Source: Brevibacterium daeguense
GTDB lineage: Bacteria; Actinomycetota; Actinomycetes; Actinomycetales; Brevibacteriaceae
Assembly (NCBI RefSeq): GCF_021729135.1
Contig: NZ_JAJTWW010000013.1
Span: 1-64,000 of the forward strand
DNA: 64,000 nt
Direction of reading: 5' to 3'
Below are positions 17,502 to 25,633 of this stretch, in pieces. The notes beneath the pieces were generated by a model. The model did not search any database. It was given only the letters and a program-made list of their open reading frames with translations, and was not told the DNA's origin. Position numbers and translations under genes: made by a program. Numbering within the stretch: the first letter of the stretch is position 1; each line of letters opens with the position of its first letter.

Positions 17502-17936
17502 TCAGGCCAGGAGCCGGGCCTTCGACTCGCGATTGCCGAACAGCACCTGGTCGACCGACACCCGGCCCGGGCCGACGAGCGCCAGCGCCAGTGCCGCGGC
17601 GCCCAGAATCAGCACGAGCTCGATGCCGTTGTTGGCGACGAACACTCCCGCAGGCAGGTGCACGAGGAGCAGAGCGCCGAACATGGTCAGCGCCAGCAGC
17701 AGGGCGACCGGCCGCGTGAGGATTCCCAGGATCAGGGCAATGCCGCCGACGAGTTCCAGGACCGCGACCGCCGGAGCGGCAGCACCGGCCAGCGGGATCC
17801 CCATCTCGACGAAGGACGCCTGGGTCCCCGCGATGGTCCATTCGGTGAACTTCTGCCAGCCGTGGGCTACGAAGAGGAAGCCGAGCGCCATCCGGAGGAT
17901 CGCGCGGGCTGCGGTGTTGAGTGAAGAGCTGTTCAT
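17502..17936 (-). CDS. DoxX-family membrane protein
   Basis: This 144-residue protein has four predicted membrane segments and the DoxX pattern: LGFLFVAHGWQKF near residue 20, AVLELVGGIALILG near 58, and a helix with LTMFGALLLVHL. DoxX proteins are linked to membrane redox and thiol stress in actinobacteria. GGAAGGA lies nine bases before the ATG at 17936. It is a single-gene unit, ended by two terminators and driven by a promoter whose -35 box lies inside a perfect palindrome (18024-18043), so a MarR- or TetR-type repressor probably controls it. Confidence 0.85.
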   Translation of the reverse strand: MNSSSLNTAARAILRMALGFLFVAHGWQKFTEWTIAGTQASFVEMGIPLAGAAAPAVAVLELVGGIALILGILTRPVALLLALTMFGALLLVHLPAGVFVANNGIELVLILGAAALALALVGPGRVSVDQVLFGNRESKARLLA

Positions 17937-18010
17937 AGTTGATTCCTTCCCGCCGTGCGGCGGTGAGCGATAGCGAGTCGTTGACAGTGTGTGGAAATCG
18001 AGACGTCACA

Positions 18011-18043
18011 ACCGTAAACCCTAATAGTTGAAGCGTCAACTAT
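18011..18043 (-). promoter_or_regulatory. doxX promoter with operator palindrome over the -35 box
   Basis: Read leftward, TTGACG (18039-18034) and TACGGT (18016-18011) are 17 bases apart. The -35 box is covered by a perfect inverted repeat, ATAGTTGA-AGCG-TCAACTAT (18024-18043), of the size MarR or TetR proteins use. Its regulator is not encoded next door. Confidence 0.6.
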
Positions 18044-18217
18044 GTCGGTCTGGCTGAGAGACCGGCGCGCTCTCGCCGGGTTGTGAGGACTCGTGGGCGG
18101 AGCGCCTTTTCGTCCGGATCATGGTCGTGGGTGGTCGGACGGCGGGCTGGTGGCTCACACTGGATCTGCCGAGTGAATGCTCGGCAGGCTTGAACAGCAA
18201 TTCGGTGGAGAAGCAGC

Positions 18218-19321
18218 ATGTCGATGGAGATGAGTATGAGCGTGACCCCTCAGGCAGCACCTGAGATCGTTGCCAGTGCCGCGGACGTTCCGGACGGTGC
18301 GATGCCGCCGCTGCTCGTCCTCGACGTCGTCACCGGCTTCCTCGATGAGCACGGGATCGGCACGGGCCGGATCGAGGCGCAGCGGATCGGCGACGGGCAG
18401 TCGAACATCACCTACCGCATCAGGCGGGAGGGGGCGGATGTGGTGCTCCGCCGGGGACCGCGCCCGCCGCTGCCGCGCTCCGCCCACAACATGGTGCGCG
18501 AGGCGCGGGTGCAGCAGGCCGTCGCCGCCCACGACGTTCCCGTGCCCGAGGTGCTCGCGATCTGCGAGGACGAGTCGCTGCTGGGCGTGCCCTTCTATGT
18601 GATGAACTTCCTGACCGGCGATGTCATCACGGATGAGGAGCCGGCCCGCCTGGCCAACCCGGCTTCGCGCCGGCAGCTCGGTGAGAACATGGTCGACGCG
18701 CTGCTGTCCCTGCACAGCATCGACGTCTCCTCCGGCCCGCTGTCCGAACTCGGCAGGCCCTCCGGCTACCTGGAGCGGCAGGTCCGGACCTTCAGCTCGC
18801 TGTGGGGCGTCAACAGCCGGCGGGAGATCCCCGAGGTCGGCGAGCTCGCCGAACGCCTCGGCGCCCGGGTGCCCACCACCCAGCGGCACTCGGTGGTCCA
18901 CGGCGACTACCGCCTCGGCAACCTCATGATCGCCGCGAGCGGGACCCCCGAGGTCAGCGCGATCCTCGACTGGGAGATGGCCACCCTGGGCGACCCGCTG
19001 GCGGACCTGGGATACCTGGTCGCGACCTACTCGGACCGAGGCGCCCCCGACTCCGTCATGGATCTGTCGCCGGTCACCCGGCTGGAGGGGTACCCGACGG
19101 CCGACGAGCTCGCGGAGCGCTACGGCGCGACCTCGACCCTCGACCTCGGCGACCTGCCCTGGTACAAGGCGCTGGCACTGTGGAAGGCGGCCATCTTCTG
19201 CGAGGCCATGTACACCCGGTATCTCGCCGGCGAACGGCCCGGCGACACCTTCGCGCCGAAGCTCGAAACCGGCGTCCCCGAGCTGCTGCACCGAGCACTC
19301 GCCGCGCTCGACGAGGGGTGA
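18218..19321 (+). CDS. APH-like phosphotransferase-family protein
   Basis: This 367-residue protein has the aminoglycoside-phosphotransferase/choline-kinase fold. It keeps the catalytic HGDYRLGN (about 228-235) and the metal loop ILDWEMATLGDPLADLGY (about 248-265), and an N-terminal QSNITYRIRREGADVVLRRG ATP site. Members encoded beside acyl-CoA dehydrogenases and ligases (ACAD10/11-like) phosphorylate hydroxyacyl-CoA or related compounds. Here an acyl-CoA ligase follows, which fits lipid or acid metabolism and not drug resistance. GTGGAGAAG precedes ATG 18218. The substrate is unknown. The bases around its stop codon are repeated downstream at 19348. Confidence 0.8.
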   Translation: MSMEMSMSVTPQAAPEIVASAADVPDGAMPPLLVLDVVTGFLDEHGIGTGRIEAQRIGDGQSNITYRIRREGADVVLRRGPRPPLPRSAHNMVREARVQQAVAAHDVPVPEVLAICEDESLLGVPFYVMNFLTGDVITDEEPARLANPASRRQLGENMVDALLSLHSIDVSSGPLSELGRPSGYLERQVRTFSSLWGVNSRREIPEVGELAERLGARVPTTQRHSVVHGDYRLGNLMIAASGTPEVSAILDWEMATLGDPLADLGYLVATYSDRGAPDSVMDLSPVTRLEGYPTADELAERYGATSTLDLGDLPWYKALALWKAAIFCEAMYTRYLAGERPGDTFAPKLETGVPELLHRALAALDEG

Positions 19322-19380
19322 GCCCGGACCGGGCACTCGCCGTGCTTGCCGCGCTCGAGAAGGGGTGAGCCCGGACCGAG
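19301..19380. repeat. Tandem duplication of the gene end (47 bp unit)
   Basis: The last codons of the phosphotransferase gene, its TGA and the following bases (19301-19347) recur at 19348-19380 with few changes, including a second GGGGTGAGCCCGGACC block. Confidence 0.8.
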
Positions 19381-19494
19381 CGATAGCCTGGTCCCACAGC
19401 CGTGCGCCGGCTCCGTGGTCCGCGTGACTGCGTACGCTGGACAGCTGCGGACCCCGACAGACATCGTCGTCCACTCGACCGCGAAGGAGCGGAG

Positions 19495-21288
19495 ATGACA
19501 GCGTCAGAGAAGATACCGACCACTTACCCGTCCGGGACCGCCCACCCCGGTTCAGCCTCCCGGCAGGCCGTTCCGGACAGGGTGTGGGCGCAGCTGTACC
19601 CGGCCGGCATCACCAATCACCCGCCCGAGGTGCCCGGCAGCCTGGTCGAGGCGTGGCGGGCTCGGGTGACGGCCGGTCCGGACGCGCCGTGCATCCGCTA
19701 CTTCGACACCACGCTGTCGGCGGCCGCGGTCGATGCTGCTTCCGATGCGCTCGCCTGCGGCCTGCAGGCACGCGGGGTGGGGAAGAGCGACGTGGTCGGC
19801 GTGTACCTGCAGAACATCCCGCAGTTCGCGCTGGCCATGCTCGCGCTGTGGAAGATCGGCGGGACGGTGCTCATCCTCAACCCGATGTACCGGAATGACG
19901 AGCTCCGCCGGCTGATCGACGACTCCGGCGCCGTCGGATTCATCTGCCTGGACCGGGAACTGGCCGAGGCGTCCCGAACTCTGCAGGGCAGCTCGGTGAG
20001 CTGGATCCTCACGACCAGCGATCTCGACTTCCAGACCGAGGACGACGAGCGGATCTTCGCCGGGGTGGACCGGGTGCCGGTGGGCGAGGGCGGTGAGCCG
20101 GCGGACGGCTCTGACCACGCGAGGAGCGGTGAGCCGGCGGGCGCCTCCGGTGCGGCGGACGTCGCCGACCTCCTGACCGTGATCGAGGACAACGAGGGGC
20201 GGACTCCCGCACCCGTCGAGGTCGGCCCGGAGGACGGTGCCCTGCTGACGTACACCTCGGGCACCACCGGCACCCCGAAGGGCGCGATCAACACCCACCG
20301 CAACGTGCTGTCCGTGGCCGTGAACTTCAACCGCTGGCAGGGGATCGGCGAGGAGGACGTGGTGCTGGCGGTGGCGCCGCTGTTCCACATCACCGGTGCG
20401 GTCGCCTCGGCGGCTGCCACCCTGATGTCCCCGGCGGCGCTGGTGTTCATCAACCGGGTGCAGCCGGAGGTGCTCCTCGACAGCTTCAACCGGCACCGGG
20501 TGACGGTGACCGTCGGTGCGATCACCGTATTCAACGCCCTGCTCGCCCTCGACCGGGGCGATGCGAAGGACCTGCGCACGGTGCGCTGGCTGTACTCCGG
20601 CGGGGCGCCCATCCCGCCGTCCACCGTGGAGCGGTTCGAGCAGCGGTTCGGTCACTATATCCACAACATCTACGGGATGACGGAGACCGCCTCGGCGGTG
20701 ATCGCGGTCCCACCGGGTCTGCGCGCGCCCGTCGACGAGGCCAGTGGCACCCTGTCGATCGGGGTGCCCACGCCGGGCCTGGACGCCCGTGTGATCACGC
20801 CCGACGGGACCGAGGCGTCGGCCGGGCAGGAGGGCGAGCTGCAGATGCGCGGGCCCCAGATCATGCCCGAATACCTGGGCAAGCCGGAGGAGACCGCGCA
20901 GGTGCTGTCGGACGACGGCTGGCTCAGCAGCGGTGATGTCGCGATCATCGATGCGCAGGGCTGGGTGTACCTCGTCGATCGGCTCAAGGACCAGATCAAC
21001 GCGTCCGGGTTCAAGGTGTGGCCCCGCGAGGTCGAGGACGTGCTCTATCAGCATCCCGATGTGCACGAGGTCGCCGTCGTCGGCGAGCCGGACGAGTACC
21101 GGGGGGAGACGGTGGCGGCCTACATCTCGCTGCGAGCAGGCGCCTCGGCGACGGCCGATGAGCTGCAGGCGTTCGCCAAGGATCGGCTGGCGGCGTACAA
21201 GTATCCGCGGCGCATCCGCCTCATCGACGACCTGCCCAAGACCCAGACCGGCAAGATCAAGCGGCGGGAGCTGCGCGACCGGCGTTGA
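19495..21288 (+). CDS. Acyl-CoA ligase (AMP-binding family)
   Basis: This 597-residue acyl-activating enzyme has YTSGTTGTPKG (about 253-263), IYGMTETASAV, SSGDVAIIDAQGWVYLVDR, KDQINASGFKVWPREVED and the C-terminal lysine in QTGKIKRREL. ATG 19495 has AAGGAG five bases upstream; a longer frame from 19402 has none. A short Gly/Ser/Ala/Asp-rich segment near residues 195-225 (including GSDHARSGEPAG) expands the N-terminal domain, as in the ligase at 15609. Together with the preceding phosphotransferase it may process one acid, whose identity is not visible. Confidence 0.88.
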   Translation: MTASEKIPTTYPSGTAHPGSASRQAVPDRVWAQLYPAGITNHPPEVPGSLVEAWRARVTAGPDAPCIRYFDTTLSAAAVDAASDALACGLQARGVGKSDVVGVYLQNIPQFALAMLALWKIGGTVLILNPMYRNDELRRLIDDSGAVGFICLDRELAEASRTLQGSSVSWILTTSDLDFQTEDDERIFAGVDRVPVGEGGEPADGSDHARSGEPAGASGAADVADLLTVIEDNEGRTPAPVEVGPEDGALLTYTSGTTGTPKGAINTHRNVLSVAVNFNRWQGIGEEDVVLAVAPLFHITGAVASAAATLMSPAALVFINRVQPEVLLDSFNRHRVTVTVGAITVFNALLALDRGDAKDLRTVRWLYSGGAPIPPSTVERFEQRFGHYIHNIYGMTETASAVIAVPPGLRAPVDEASGTLSIGVPTPGLDARVITPDGTEASAGQEGELQMRGPQIMPEYLGKPEETAQVLSDDGWLSSGDVAIIDAQGWVYLVDRLKDQINASGFKVWPREVEDVLYQHPDVHEVAVVGEPDEYRGETVAAYISLRAGASATADELQAFAKDRLAAYKYPRRIRLIDDLPKTQTGKIKRRELRDRR

Positions 21289-21302
21289 GTCGGGTTGTGA
21301 GG

Positions 21303-21362
21303 GTGCTCGCTGGCGAGGCGCGGCGCTCGCTGGCGAGGCGCGCCGCCTCCTGGCGAGGTGCT
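21303..21362. repeat. Three tandem 20 bp repeats between convergent genes
   Basis: The unit GTGCTCGCTGGCGAGGCGCG occurs at 21303-21322, nearly unchanged at 21323-21342, and degenerate at 21343-21362. The array lies between the ligase stop and the stop of the leftward GAF-ANTAR gene. Confidence 0.85.
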
Positions 21363-22215
21363 ATGTGCCGAGCCCGGGCGGCTCTGTGGCAGGCCCGGAC
21401 TGCTCGGCGACCGGCCCGGACTGCTGGATAACCGCTGCTCCGGCGCCACTGTTCAGCCCGGCGATGATCCCGGCGGCGAGGTCGTGCATGCGCACTTTCC
21501 GCTTGCGCGCAGTCGTGATCAGTGCGTGGAATGCCTCGTCCTGCGTGCACGCGTTCTGCCCCATGATGATGCCGAGGGCCAGCGTGACCGCGGCGCGCGA
21601 CTGCAGCGCCGCGGCCATATCCGGGTCGGTGCTGCTGCGGCCGGACAGGCGGGCGGCGATCCGCAGAGCAAAGGTGGCGGCCTGGATCCGCTCCGTCACT
21701 GCTTCGAGAAGAACCCAATCGTAGGAGTACGGCTGGGTGAAGTACACGTTGAGGCAGGCTTTGGTCTCGCCGGGCAGCTCGAAGGGCACGGCGAGAACGG
21801 ACCCGACCTTCTGCGCCACGGCAGTGCGGTTGAAGGTGAGCCACCGCTCCTCGGACGCAAGATCGGGAAGGCCGACGACCACTTGATCACGAACCGCTTT
21901 CACGCACGGTCCCTCGCCGGTGAGGAACTGCGCCTCGTCGAGCGTGTGCGCCTGTTCGTGGCTGAACGCGACGGTGACCGGTCGTCGATCGCGCACCACG
22001 GCCAGGCTGCACCAGGCCCGGGCAGCACCTTCCGAGAGGTCGGTGCTCAGGAGGCGGGTGAAGCGCGTGGCCACCTCGGTGAGGTCGTCGGCATCGAGCA
22101 GCAGCTCGATGACCCAGGCATCGGGGCCGCCCAGGACTCCGGATTCCGAGTGCGGGTTTTCGTGCCCCTCGCAGTCAGCCGCATCATCGGCGGGTCGAGA
22201 GAATCGGGAGTCCAT
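21361..22215 (-). CDS. GAF-ANTAR signalling protein
   Basis: This 284-residue protein has a GAF-like sensor domain (about 40-190, with FLTGEGPCVKAV) and a C-terminal ANTAR RNA-binding domain (about 200-260: QSRAAVTLALGIIMGQNACT, then DEAFHALITTARKRKVRMHD). ANTAR domains bind paired hexaloop hairpins in mRNA and prevent termination. The start at 22215 lies just after the stop of the small upstream protein, with TGAGGCA as ribosome site. The C-terminal tail repeats QSGP. It forms a three-gene leftward run with a small protein and another GAF-ANTAR protein. The ligand is unknown. Confidence 0.85.
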   Translation of the reverse strand: MDSRFSRPADDAADCEGHENPHSESGVLGGPDAWVIELLLDADDLTEVATRFTRLLSTDLSEGAARAWCSLAVVRDRRPVTVAFSHEQAHTLDEAQFLTGEGPCVKAVRDQVVVGLPDLASEERWLTFNRTAVAQKVGSVLAVPFELPGETKACLNVYFTQPYSYDWVLLEAVTERIQAATFALRIAARLSGRSSTDPDMAAALQSRAAVTLALGIIMGQNACTQDEAFHALITTARKRKVRMHDLAAGIIAGLNSGAGAAVIQQSGPVAEQSGPATEPPGLGT

Positions 22216-22223
22216 GGTCTGCC

Positions 22224-22529
22224 TCAGCTCTCGGTGTCCTCGGTGCGATCGCATCGGTACTCCGCCAGCGCCTCGGACGGGGAGTCCCGGTACGGTGCCC
22301 GAGGCGGAGGCGGCATCTCGTCGACGAGCTCATTCGCGGCGTGGGCCAGCATGTCCCGCTCGAGTCCTGGCAGCGAGATCGCTCCCCGGACATATGCTTC
22401 CACCTCGGTCTCACCCACTGTTCCCCCGATGCTGAAGTACCGCAGCCAGAGAGCGCCGATGCTGATCCGCGAGCGATCGATCGCCAGGGCGAGCCGACGT
22501 GCCTGCTCGTTCTCATCAAGCTCCTTCAT
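22224..22529 (-). CDS. Small conserved-looking protein between two GAF-ANTAR genes
   Basis: This 101-residue protein has no motif I can assign. It is mostly helical in composition, with IGALWLRYFSIGGTVGETEV near residues 22-41 and ISLPGLERDMLAHAANELVD near 49-68, ending in a Pro-rich and acidic tail. Its ATG at 22529 lies inside the end of the upstream GAF-ANTAR gene (14-base overlap) with GAGGAAGG as ribosome site, so the two are translationally coupled. The other GAF-ANTAR gene starts eight bases after its stop. The context suggests a partner or modulator of the two ANTAR proteins. Confidence 0.7.
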   Translation of the reverse strand: MKELDENEQARRLALAIDRSRISIGALWLRYFSIGGTVGETEVEAYVRGAISLPGLERDMLAHAANELVDEMPPPPRAPYRDSPSEALAEYRCDRTEDTES

Positions 22530-23244
22530 CAGCGCCTTCCTCGGGCTTGAGAGCGCCGACGAGGTCACGCGCCACCTCTGCGACCGGACGCCGCTGCCGG
22601 CGGGAGGCCTCGAGCAGCCATGACTGCGCCTCCGCCGCGCTCATCCCGCGCGTGATGAGGACGCCTTTGGCCATGTTCGTCAGGTCGCGGATTCGCAGCA
22701 CTTCTGCCAGCTGGTGATTGATGCGCAGCGGGGTCTCACTGGTCTGGATGTGCGCGAGCAGTGCCGAGGCGGCCGCTGCCAACCGATTCAGGAGGCGAGT
22801 CGTCTCACCGGCGAACGCGTTCGGCTCCACCGCATAGACCTTCATTGCTCCGATGGTGTCGCGGCCATTGACGAGCGGAACGCTGACACACGACAGGACC
22901 GGCACCTCGACTGCGGCGGCCGCCCAAAGCGGCCATCGGGTTTCCGTGCGGGCGTCGACGACGTTCACGACGGAGCTCGCGGCCCATGACGTCAAGCACG
23001 GCCCTTGACCGGTCTCGTATTGAATCGCGTCGACCATCCTGACGGTGCTGTTCGTCGATCCAGTGCTGGTCGGTCTGCCGTCCCTGATCAGGGTCACGCC
23101 TGCGCCGGCTGCCTGCGGAACCAGCTCCGCGGCGACCTCGGCGAGCAGCTGAACGGCGCTCTCAGCGGTTTCGGAAGTCAGCAGCTCGCCGCGGACTCTC
23201 CCAGTGGCCTCCGCCAGTGCATTCAGTTCGAAGTCAGGTGCCAT
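22516..23244 (-). CDS. GAF-ANTAR signalling protein, first of the three-gene unit
   Basis: This 242-residue protein has a GAF domain (about 20-165: TVRMVDAIQYETGQGPCLTS and VLSCVSVPLVNGRDTIGAMK) followed by an ANTAR domain (about 175-235: EVLRIRDLTNMAKGVLITRG, then EAQSWLLEASRRQRRPVAEV). It resembles actinobacterial GAF-ANTAR proteins such as mycobacterial Rv1626-type antiterminators in layout. It is the first gene of the leftward unit and overlaps the small protein gene. The sensor pocket's ligand cannot be inferred. Confidence 0.87.
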   Translation of the reverse strand: MAPDFELNALAEATGRVRGELLTSETAESAVQLLAEVAAELVPQAAGAGVTLIRDGRPTSTGSTNSTVRMVDAIQYETGQGPCLTSWAASSVVNVVDARTETRWPLWAAAAVEVPVLSCVSVPLVNGRDTIGAMKVYAVEPNAFAGETTRLLNRLAAAASALLAHIQTSETPLRINHQLAEVLRIRDLTNMAKGVLITRGMSAAEAQSWLLEASRRQRRPVAEVARDLVGALKPEEGADEGA

Positions 23245-23410
23245 GATTCCTACAGGTTCAGGTGGGCGGCCCTGGCGAGTGCTTTCGCGGTGCCGGACAG
23301 CTGGGTCGAGTAGTTCGCTTGTGTTGATCGAAGTCTAATCTCGCGCGTTGAGCGTTACTACAGGTCGGAGCTGACTCTTGAGTGAGTATTAACCGCCTGA
23401 TCGGGGATTT

Positions 23411-23446
23411 GAAGCCGTGGAGCGGTATGGAAGCCGTGGAGCGGTA
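23411..23446. repeat. Direct repeat, 17 bp unit, two copies
   Basis: GAAGCCGTGGAGCGGTA occurs at 23411-23427 and again, exactly, at 23430-23446 (period 19). Confidence 0.9.
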
Positions 23447-23458
23447 GGAATGGCGAGC

Positions 23459-23546
23459 GTGCTGGATGCCGATGGCGAGGGTGCTGGATGGTGGCGTCGG
23501 GCATGTTGGATTGTGACTTCGGGCGTGCTGGATGGTGGCGTCGGGC
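23459..23546. repeat. Four tandem 22 bp repeats upstream of the MOSC gene
   Basis: Four 22-base units run without gaps: 23459-23480, 23481-23502, 23503-23524 and 23525-23546. Units two and four are identical and begin GTGCTGGATGGTGGCGTCGG; units one and three diverge. The spacing equals about two helical turns, so a DNA-binding protein would meet the same face each time. The array ends 53 bases before the MOSC start. It is not a CRISPR array, as there are no spacers. Confidence 0.85.
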
Positions 23547-23599
23547 GTACCCGACGCCGATGTCGCTGCGGCACAGCGCTCCGGTACGCTGGAAGGCCT

Positions 23600-24310
23600 A
23601 TGACCGGAACCTCCTACAGCCCGCAGAAGGTCGAGCTCCGCGGCACTGTCGAACGCGTTCGCACCGGGACCGCGCAGCTGCGGCAGTGGTCGGGGCGCAC
23701 CATCATGACCGGCGCACACAAGACGCCGCACGATGGACCGGTTCAGGCCGGAACTTACGGGCTGGACGGCGATGAGCAGGGCAATACGAAGGTCCATGGC
23801 GGGCCGGACAAGGCCATCTGCTGCTACCCGGCGGAGCACTACCCGGCGTGGGAGGCCGATGGCATCGAGATCGGCGAGGACGGATTCTTCGAGAATCTCA
23901 CTCTCTCGGGCCTCCTCGAGGAGGCGGTGCACCTCGGTGACGTCTTCGAGCTCGGCTCCGCGCTGGTGCAGGTCACTCAGCCCCGCCGCCCCTGCACCAC
24001 GGTGTCGGCGCGCTGGAACGTCGCCGACCTCCCGCAGCTCATGCAGACCACCGGTCGTTGCGGCTTCTACCTGCGCGTTCTCGAGCCCGGCGCGATCGCG
24101 CCGGGTGACACCATGCGGTTGAAGAGCCGGCTCTCGAATTCGTCATCGGTGGCCGAGGTCAACCGGATCATGAACGTCGACAGGTACGACCGCGAGGGGA
24201 TCGAGCGAGTGCTGGAATCGCCGGAACTCCCCGAGAAATGGCGGGTCAACCTCACCCGGCGACTGGTCAGGGGAACGGTCGAGGACGATTCGGCCCGCCT
24301 CGGTCAGTAG
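23600..24310 (+). CDS. MOSC-domain protein (YiiM-like)
   Basis: This 236-residue protein has a MOSC domain, the sulfur-carrier fold related to molybdenum cofactor sulfurase C-termini. Visible features are KVHGGPDKAICCYPAEHY (about 74-91), FFENLTLSGL, and the conserved cysteine in PRRPCTTVSARW (about residue 134). YiiM-type members act in Moco-dependent reduction of hydroxylated compounds. GGAAGG lies three to eight bases before ATG 23600. It stands alone, behind the 22-base repeat array. The bases around the stop are echoed downstream three times. Confidence 0.87.
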   Translation: MTGTSYSPQKVELRGTVERVRTGTAQLRQWSGRTIMTGAHKTPHDGPVQAGTYGLDGDEQGNTKVHGGPDKAICCYPAEHYPAWEADGIEIGEDGFFENLTLSGLLEEAVHLGDVFELGSALVQVTQPRRPCTTVSARWNVADLPQLMQTTGRCGFYLRVLEPGAIAPGDTMRLKSRLSNSSSVAEVNRIMNVDRYDREGIERVLESPELPEKWRVNLTRRLVRGTVEDDSARLGQ

Positions 24311-24389
24311 TCCGGGGTTGCGGCCCACCGCGGTCAGCAGTCCGGGCGTGTGTCGGTCAGGTCATAATCCGCCGGTCAGCGGTCCGAGT
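24301..24389. repeat. Repeats of the stop-codon context after the MOSC gene
   Basis: CGGTCAGTAGTCCGGGG (containing the TAG) begins at 24301 and returns as CGGTCAGCAGTCCGGGCG at 24331, 30 bases on. Degenerate copies with CGGTCAG follow near 24354 and 24373. Confidence 0.75.
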
Positions 24390-24412
24390 TCGCCCGCGGC
24401 CGTGACGGCCGC

Positions 24413-25468
24413 CTATCGACCCCGCGGGCAGCGTTCATCCACGCCGAGGGCCCGGATCAGCGTCTCTGCGTCAGCGGCGGTGTTGTAGAGGTGGAAGCCG
24501 ACCCGCACACGTCCTGCCCTGACTGCCGCGCGGATGCCGGCCGCCTCCAGTCGAGCGGCGGCGTCGACGACATCCAGTGCGACGATCGCGGAATTGGACG
24601 GCACCATGCCGACGGCCTGCCTCACCTGGTTGGCCAGGCCGACGCAGTGCTCCTCCACCGCCGCCATGTCCAACGAGGCCAGCCACGGCATCGCGATTCC
24701 TGCACCGAGGACGGTGAACCACGCCGGCGAGGTGTCGAAGCGCCGCGCGTCCGGGGCGAGATTCGTCGGGAACGCGTAGGTGTTCGACCACGCGTCCGCC
24801 GAGGAGTACCAGTTCGCCGCGTGCGGGACGAGGTGGTCGGCCAGCGGGCTGCTCACCGCCATCCACGCCGTGCCTCGTGGTGACAGCATCCATTTGTAGA
24901 CCGCGCCGACGACCGCGTCGGCCCAGTGCAGGTCGAGCTCCAGCCAGCCGGCGGCCTGGGTGACGTCGAGCAGCACGAAGGTGGACCGGCCCTCGACCGA
25001 GGTGCGCAGTGCATCCAGGTCGAGCATGCGCCCGTCAGCCGACTGCACGACGCTGACCGCGACGAGGTCGAAGTCGCCGGCGCGCGCCTCGAGCTCCCCG
25101 AGCGGTAGTTCGGTGACCATCACTCCGCGGTTCGCCTGCACTGCGAAGGGGCCGGTGACGCTGGCGAATTCGCCGGGCACGGTCGCCACTCGAGTGCCGT
25201 CAGGGATCGCAGCGGCGACGAGTCCGATGAGCGCCGAGGCGCTGCCTCCCATTGCGACCGATTCCGCGGGCATGTTCACGAGGCGGGCGAACGCCTCGCG
25301 TGCTTGGGCCACCGAGGCGTCGAATTCGGGTCCCCCCAGCTCGCCCAGCTCCCAGCGCCGGAGCGCGGCGTGCAGCGCCTCCGTCTGGCGCCGAGAGGGG
25401 AGGCCGTAGGTCGCCGTGTTGAGGAAGTTCTCAGCGCCGAGGAACTCCTCATCGAACACTTCGCGCAT
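24413..25468 (-). CDS. Class V aminotransferase-fold PLP enzyme
   Basis: This 351-residue enzyme belongs to the cysteine desulfurase/isopenicillin-N-epimerase-like branch of class V PLP proteins. The PLP lysine is K192 in VGAVYKWMLSPRGTAW, the cofactor aspartate lies in FVLLDVTQAAGW (about 163-174), and NFLNTATYGLPS (about 15-26) is the typical substrate loop. No mobile-loop active-site cysteine of a desulfurase is evident, so lyase, racemase or aminotransferase activity is more likely. It is a single gene, divergent from the SMR pair and its riboswitch, and has no strong ribosome site. Confidence 0.8.
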   Translation of the reverse strand: MREVFDEEFLGAENFLNTATYGLPSRRQTEALHAALRRWELGELGGPEFDASVAQAREAFARLVNMPAESVAMGGSASALIGLVAAAIPDGTRVATVPGEFASVTGPFAVQANRGVMVTELPLGELEARAGDFDLVAVSVVQSADGRMLDLDALRTSVEGRSTFVLLDVTQAAGWLELDLHWADAVVGAVYKWMLSPRGTAWMAVSSPLADHLVPHAANWYSSADAWSNTYAFPTNLAPDARRFDTSPAWFTVLGAGIAMPWLASLDMAAVEEHCVGLANQVRQAVGMVPSNSAIVALDVVDAAARLEAAGIRAAVRAGRVRVGFHLYNTAADAETLIRALGVDERCPRGR

Positions 25469-25544
25469 GCCCGCAGGCTACCAGGGCAGTTCGGCCTGCC
25501 CGCCGGAAATGGTCAGTGAGGATGCCAACGCGCATCCCGATCGT

Positions 25545-25578
25545 TAAGATGTCCTGATGAAACCCGGCGATCGGGTTT
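25545..25578 (+). promoter_or_regulatory. Candidate -10 box and 5' leader hairpin of the SMR operon
   Basis: TAAGAT (25545-25550) is a plausible -10 box. A hairpin AAACCCG-GCGAT-CGGGTTT (25560-25578) follows and abuts the aptamer directly, so it may form the 5' end of the leader and support folding. No good -35 is visible. Confidence 0.4.
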
Positions 25579-25619
25579 GCGGACGAGGGAGCAGTACCCG
25601 CCAAGCGACAAGACTGACT
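25579..25619 (+). promoter_or_regulatory. Guanidine-III (ykkC-III) riboswitch
   Basis: The leader matches the class III guanidine aptamer as I remember it. GCGG (25579-25582) pairs with CCGC (25598-25601). The conserved ACGAGG follows at 25583-25588. CAGT in the loop (25592-25595) can pair with ACTG at 25613-25616 as the H-type pseudoknot, and GACAAGAC lies at 25607-25614. The ribosome site AAAGGG starts only a few bases after the pseudoknot strand, so ligand binding could control translation initiation. The downstream genes encode SugE/Gdx-like SMR subunits, the expected guanidinium exporters. Confidence 0.85.
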
Positions 25620-25633
25620 CGAAAGGGAATGTC

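Larger units (their letters stand above)
23245..23599. other. Non-coding gap between GAF-ANTAR unit and MOSC gene
   Basis: This 355-base divergent region holds promoters for both sides and two sets of direct repeats: a 17-base unit twice at 23411-23446 and a 22-base unit four times at 23459-23546. Several open frames cross it, but their Pro/Ser/Arg-rich repeats and lack of ribosome sites argue against coding. Confidence 0.7.

Noticed and set aside
18218..19321. Aminoglycoside resistance gene
   Set aside because: Although the fold is APH-like, the setting beside an acyl-CoA ligase and the long N-terminus fit the metabolic ACAD10/11-like group.
23459..23546. CRISPR array
   Set aside because: The 22-base units are back to back with no spacers and there are no cas genes.
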